This document shows positions 19,452 through 23,436 of a DNA stretch of 23,436 nucleotides, one piece after another (positions within the stretch are counted from its first letter, which is position 1; every line of letters starts with the position of its first letter). The position numbers and the translations under genes are program-made. This DNA comes from Epichloe hybrida (taxonomy: Eukaryota > Ascomycota > Sordariomycetes > Hypocreales > Clavicipitaceae). The stretch is from positions 1 through 23,436 of the forward strand of contig JAFEKR010000136.1 in assembly GCA_019022495.1 (NCBI GenBank). Reading direction: 5' to 3'. The notes beneath the pieces were generated by a model. It was not told the origin of the DNA and did not search any database. It saw only the letters and a program-made list of their open reading frames with translations.

Positions 19452-21860
19452 TGGCCGAGTGGAGTGTGTGAGTGTAAAAAAACAGCGTGTGGGGCAATGG
19501 ACGGGAGGGGGGGGGGCACCTGAGTGAGCTGGGGCAGGCCTTGTCCTGGTCTAGCGCGCTCGCGGGAGCTGTCCTAGCCCGGCCGATAGCCACTAGCCTG
19601 TCTAGGGCGGGCGGCATGCTGGCTCTGCGGGCAAGTCGGGCAAGAGCCACCCTGCCACCCTGCCACCTGCCACCCGGACAAATCCTAGCTTAATCTCGAG
19701 ACCCGAGAGCTCTTGCCGTCTGGTGCACTGCTTGCCTGCTTGTCTGTTTTATCAGACAGTGTCGGGCAGACAAGCCCGCCGCCCTTGATCTTTGCGCGGG
19801 AGACACGACCGCAGCCCGTCAGACCTTAGACCTTTTAGATCTCAGACCTTTTAGACCTCAGACCTCACAGACCAGGCATCAGACGTTATCTTTTCAAGTT
19901 CCGACTTCCTAGCTGGACCAAGCGGAAGCGATTGTGGCGGCTGGCGGCTGGCGGACTCTCGATGATGTATCGACCAACTCTGCCACCACGACAAGGCGTT
20001 TCGCCTGCTTCCCCAGATTTGACCTCGCGGCAAGACAACCAGCCAACCACGCCAACTGGCAAATACTGCTATTCCATGGTTGCCAGTCAGCGTACGAAGT
20101 CTTGTCATCTCGCCAATCACCTGATGCTCAAGACAAATGGCCAGTGTTCTTGGTTTGGTTTGGAACAAGAACATGCGAAGAAGGCCTAGCTTCAAATCTC
20201 CACGAAATATCCCGCGGTCATCCCATGTCAGCCACTCATCTTCAAGCAAGCGTCAAACCGGGCCCACTTCCTTCCTCAAACTCGCTCGGCATTTTCCATC
20301 CCTCTTTACAGGCCCGGATTCTTCAGGTACCAAGGTCCAAAGGGTCCAGATGATACATCAGCAGCATTCGAGAGACAAACAGGCCAGAGAATAAAAAAGT
20401 AAGGAGCTTGACTGCCCGCAAAGAAGCAAAGAAAAGAACAACATGTTCAGAAGTTTGTCTGATCAGGTGTTGGCACAAGCAACAACTTGCAGTAGTACTT
20501 AGGGACAGCACACCCTCAGTCTGGGGCCGCTTGAACCAGTCTCTCCGTCAAGACGCTTGTCTCAAGAACTGTCCGGTGTGGTCTCCCATACATTAATAAT
20601 AGCTGCGTGTAGCCCGAAGTACTCAGCCCCGAATATGTGGCGCCCGTCTCATACAGCCAACGCCCCCCATCATTTTGTACTGCAAACACGGCCATTCAGT
20701 GTCTGAGGGCCGCGATGCGAAGTAGTCCCTACAATGCAAAACTTTAGGTTTGCAGGCCCGGGCCAGCTCGAGCTAGTCTCTCAAGAGCTGATGCTGCCCC
20801 ATAGTGTCCGTTGTTCAGTCGCTACATTGTTTACGCTGCTGTGTTTCAGTGCATCGCATTGCCAATTGATTCACACGCGGTAATACAAAAGGTACTCAGC
20901 CAAAGCGACACATGGCTAAGGGTCCAGGACGTCACCTCATACACTATCATCTCAGCAGTCCTGCATGGATTCCGCAATGCCCCAACGCCATAGCCAGAGA
21001 TATTTGAGGCTCTAGAACGTGATACAGGATGGTCAAAAGAGTGAATGATGGCAGCTTGCTTCTCTCACTAACACAACCCAAGTGAGAATATTCGGTGCCA
21101 TGTATAGCATCTGGAAGTATGGATGACAAAGGGCCGAAGGTCGCAAAGCTGTATAATGGCCATCGCGGTGCCCGGCCCCGCGCCGTCGGAGCCAACGATT
21201 CGGCCCTCACGCCTCTCCACGCTTGTTACGAACCAAGGAAGGCGGTACCGACCGACCTTTACCAAGCCGGGTATGTATTTCTGTACACGGAGTTTGATTC
21301 GCACGAGCACGATGGAAAGAAGTGACATGGCTTATTTGCTCCCTGGCTTCGCCAAGTGTCGTTTTGCCTCTCCGTCCTCTCCGTCCTCTCCGTCCTCTCT
21401 TCAACTCACCCCTGGACCCTGGCGCCTCCTCACCCCCCTGTGTATGATACGGAAGATATCACCATGCATACAGACGGACCCAAAGCCCGTCCTGTTTTGG
21501 AGTTGATTCTCTCACCCCACCCCCGGCTGGTACCTTTCTACCCGCTTTATGGGGACGGAACGTTCCCTCACCCGGGGTGTGTGAAGGGAATCCTGATACG
21601 CCTCTGGATCATATCTCACCCCTTCGCGACAAGGATGTGCCGACACCTCTCTGCCTCAGCACCAGCTTTCGGGGTCATCTCTTGCAATTCGAGCCAAGAT
21701 CTTGCCATGTACCGGCCGACCTCGTGGACACCCCCTGGACGCCCACAATGTCGCCTCCATCCGAATGTTGTCCATGATAACCATTTTGTCTTCGACCTCA
21801 ACTACTACATACATAGGCACCCCCTTTCCACATCGAGACTCTTGGTAGACCCTTCTCACC
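19452..21860. other. Gene-poor region between the minisatellite and the Azf1-like promoter
   Basis: No gene is supported. Present are a G10 run at 19507-19516, CCACCCTG-type repeats near 19650-19675, CTTGTCTG (19739-19746) facing CAGACAAG (19767-19774), a degenerate CAGACCTTTTAGA repeat at 19820-19870 and a 9-bp CTCTCCGTC array at about 21367-21400. A 76-codon plus-strand frame ending at 21325 and a 189-codon frame at 21356-21925 are open but unrecognised. The second runs into the presumed start region of the downstream gene. Confidence 0.45.
21367..21400 (+). repeat. 9-bp tandem repeat of CTCTCCGTC, about 3.5 copies
   Basis: Pyrimidine-rich CTCTCCGTC units are repeated in tandem about 690 bp upstream of the Azf1-like start codon. 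CT-rich tracts are common in fungal promoters, so this may be part of the gene's control region. Confidence 0.7.
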
Positions 21861-22086
21861 ACACATCTTGCTCTACACTTATATATCTTTCTTCCTTCCC
21901 TTTGCTAGCAAGGTCTTACAGTTAAGACCTAAGCATCTTCGCACTTCATCAACTTTCCATACATATAGCCAAAACAAGAAGGCTTCGGGTCTTGTCACTT
22001 GGTTCGAAGCGCTACTCCTTTGTGACAATTCCTGCGCATCGACATCTTCACATCCAATATTCGTCTTGTTTCGTACATGCAAAACG
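21861..22086 (+). promoter_or_regulatory. Likely core promoter and 5' leader of the Azf1-like gene
   Basis: A TATA-like ACTTATATATC lies at about 21877-21887. It is followed by a long CT-rich tract (TTTCTTCCTTCCC) and then CA-type start contexts around 21925-21965. This is the usual order for a fungal promoter and would give a leader of roughly 120-160 nt. No in-frame ATG precedes 22087 after the last in-frame stop. A leader intron is possible but not decidable from sequence. Confidence 0.4.
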
Positions 22087-22151
22087 ATGGCTCTCACAGC
22101 CTCACAAGCTTCTTCCAACTGGGGCCGCTGGTCACAACAGCTTCCTCATGA
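22077..22151 (+). promoter_or_regulatory. Overlapping upstream ORF at the Azf1-like start codon
   Basis: An ATG at 22077, ten bases before the main start, opens a 24-codon frame that ends at TGA 22149-22151, inside the main coding region in another frame. Its context is weak (T at -3, C at +4), whereas the main ATG has A at -3 and G at +4. Leaky scanning would let ribosomes reach the main start while part of them is diverted. Confidence 0.5.
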
Positions 22152-23436
22152 CTTGGCCATGATGGAAGCACCCGCTTTCATGCCTTATGACTCCCGAACT
22201 AATACAGCGGCTCCCATGCAAAGAGCCATGGTGCCTCAGTATGTTGTCGCTCCTGCTTACAGCGCAGCACCAATGACGACCATGGCTGCTCCTCACTACC
22301 AGGCCCCGAATGCATACACGACTTACGCGGCATACCAGAGCCCGCCTCCCTCAACACCTGTGGGCTCTCCATTCAAGCCTGACTTCCAGGAACGTCACCA
22401 CTCAATTTCGATGGGGTCAGAGCCCGAAACCGATCGCATCCATTCAGTTCGCCATGGATCGAGACAAATTAGCAATGCTCGTCTTCAATCCCCTGCCAGA
22501 AGCGATTCAAACATGTCTGTTGCACCATCGGTTGCGTCCAACCCCACAGCCAACTCAAAGACCATCACGTACAACGAGACTATCAATCCCGAGCATCGTA
22601 TTCATTTTGAGACCGACGTCGATGAACTTATGAAGGCCATTCAGACCAAATCTGAAGAGGATGAGGAAAGCGCTGGACAAACTCTCACTCCAGCACACAC
22701 CCCCAAGGCCGATGTCATTATGGATACGCGGAGCCCAGCGAGCTCTCATCACCATGCCCGTTCTACTCCTGTTCCAGAGTCAAAACTCAAGAAGAAGTGG
22801 GTGTGTGACGGTCCTAACTGCAACAAGCGCTTCGTTCAGAAGACTCACCTTGACATTCACCGCCGAACTCACACCGGCTTGAAGCCCTACGTGAGTACCC
22901 TGTGCAACCTAAATATAGCGAAAAAGTACTGAACATATGGACAGGTTTGTACCAAGGACAACTGCGGTCTCACATTCTCTCAGCGTGGCAACCTCAAGGT
23001 ATGTTTGATTAATGATGAAAAAGGGTGCAGGGATAACTTGAACCACTTTTGTGCTGACGAAAATTGGCACAGACTCACATGCGCCGCCACACGGGTGAGA
23101 AGCCCTACTGCTGCAGCATTTGTGGAAAAACCTTTGCTCAGCGCGGCAATGTTCGATCTCACGAAGAAACACACAAAGGCTTGAAGCCATTCATTTGCAA
23201 GCTTGATGGCTGCAACAAGTCCTTCTCACAGCTTGGCAACATGAAGACTCACCAGAACAACTTCCATAAGGAGACATTAAAGGATCTCACCTCGATGTTT
23301 GTGAAGTTTGCACAAATTGGAAAAGTGCCCGATGAGCACCGAGACCTTTTTGAATACTTCAAGGAGCATTACAAGAACAGCAACAAGGGCGTCAAAGGCC
23401 GTGGAAAGGCCAGAACCGTGGCCGTCAGGAAACCAA
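22087..23436 (+). CDS. Azf1-like C2H2 zinc-finger transcription factor (3' end beyond window)
   Basis: This is a sequence-specific nuclear DNA-binding regulator; yeast Azf1 acts in carbon-source and cell-wall gene control. Exons are 22087-22890, 22945-22998 and 23073 onward. The introns are 54 bp (GTGAGT...ACAG) and 74 bp (GTATGT...ACAG, with branch GCTGAC at 23053-23058). The visible protein is 407 residues. The N-terminal 235 residues are disordered, rich in Ala, Pro, Ser and Met, with Q/M/P-rich segments and an acidic [10 protein letters not shown] patch. Four C2H2 fingers follow: C240/C245/H258/H262, C270/C275/H288/H292, C300/C303/H316/H320 and C328/C333/H346/H351. Linkers are HTGLKPY, HTGEKPY and HKGLKPF. 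The last finger, with [19 protein letters not shown] followed by HKETL, matches the Azf1 signature. The second intron cuts finger 2 in its helix. After the fingers a charged tail runs off the window. The start is the first in-frame ATG and has a strong context. Confidence 0.9.

Noticed and set aside
19100..19650. Cys-Glu-Val, Arg-Cys-Val, His-Thr-Ser and His-Thr-Pro repeat proteins across the minisatellite
   Set aside because: They arise because a 9-bp stop-free repeat keeps frames open on both strands. None has a conserved flank or plausible gene structure.
4806..21860. tRNA, 5S rRNA or intact transposon genes in the desert
   Set aside because: I looked for GGTTCRANTCC-type B boxes, 5S internal sequences, long terminal repeats and transposase or reverse-transcriptase motifs and found none convincing. 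By-eye scanning could miss a diverged copy; tRNAscan-SE and RepeatMasker would decide.
21356..21925. A 189-codon open frame just upstream of the Azf1-like gene
   Set aside because: It has no ATG near its 5' end, is rich in Ser/Pro/His from CT-rich sequence and overlaps the presumed promoter. It is more likely an accidental open frame.
22891..22932. Read-through end of the first Azf1-like exon to a stop at 22930-22932
   Set aside because: GTGAGT at 22891 and ACAG at 22941-22944 splice in phase to the second finger, and the read-through residues are not finger-like.

Overview
The window looks like nuclear DNA of a filamentous ascomycete, most likely Sordariomycetes and perhaps Hypocreales. The genes carry short spliceosomal introns (54-106 bp) with GT...AG ends, and most have CTNAN-type branch sites just before the acceptor. 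The families are typically fungal: a Mediator Med6 subunit with a Lys/Pro-rich tail, an HFD1-type aldehyde dehydrogenase and an Azf1-type C2H2 factor. Lineage placement rests on remembered protein similarity, not on a search.

Layout. (1) 51-1092, plus: a complete two-exon MED6 gene. (2) 1568-3225, minus: a two-exon class-3 (fatty) aldehyde dehydrogenase gene, convergent with MED6. It is intact apart from one in-frame UGA that replaces the conserved Trp of the W-N-Y-P motif. (3) About 3768-4805: scraps of protein-like sequence in shifting frames, possibly an eroded gene of unknown family. (4) About 4.8-21.8 kb: a roughly 17 kb stretch with no convincing conserved gene. It holds homopolymer runs, short tandem repeats, a 29-copy 9-bp minisatellite (19191-19451), a recurrent TCCGTAC / ACTCCGTA motif, a pyrimidine-rich strip at 14.6-15.8 kb, and one tentative small spliced gene on the minus strand (16182-16557). 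(5) 22087 to the window end, plus: a C2H2 zinc-finger transcription factor of the Azf1 type with four fingers over three exons, cut off by the window end.

The three recognisable genes belong to no common pathway: general transcription, fatty-aldehyde oxidation and a DNA-binding regulator. No secondary-metabolite cluster, intact transposon, rRNA, tRNA or CRISPR array was found. The points most worth following are the nonsense codon in the dehydrogenase, the very long gene-poor and repeat-rich approach to the Azf1-like gene, and an upstream AUG that overlaps that gene's start codon.
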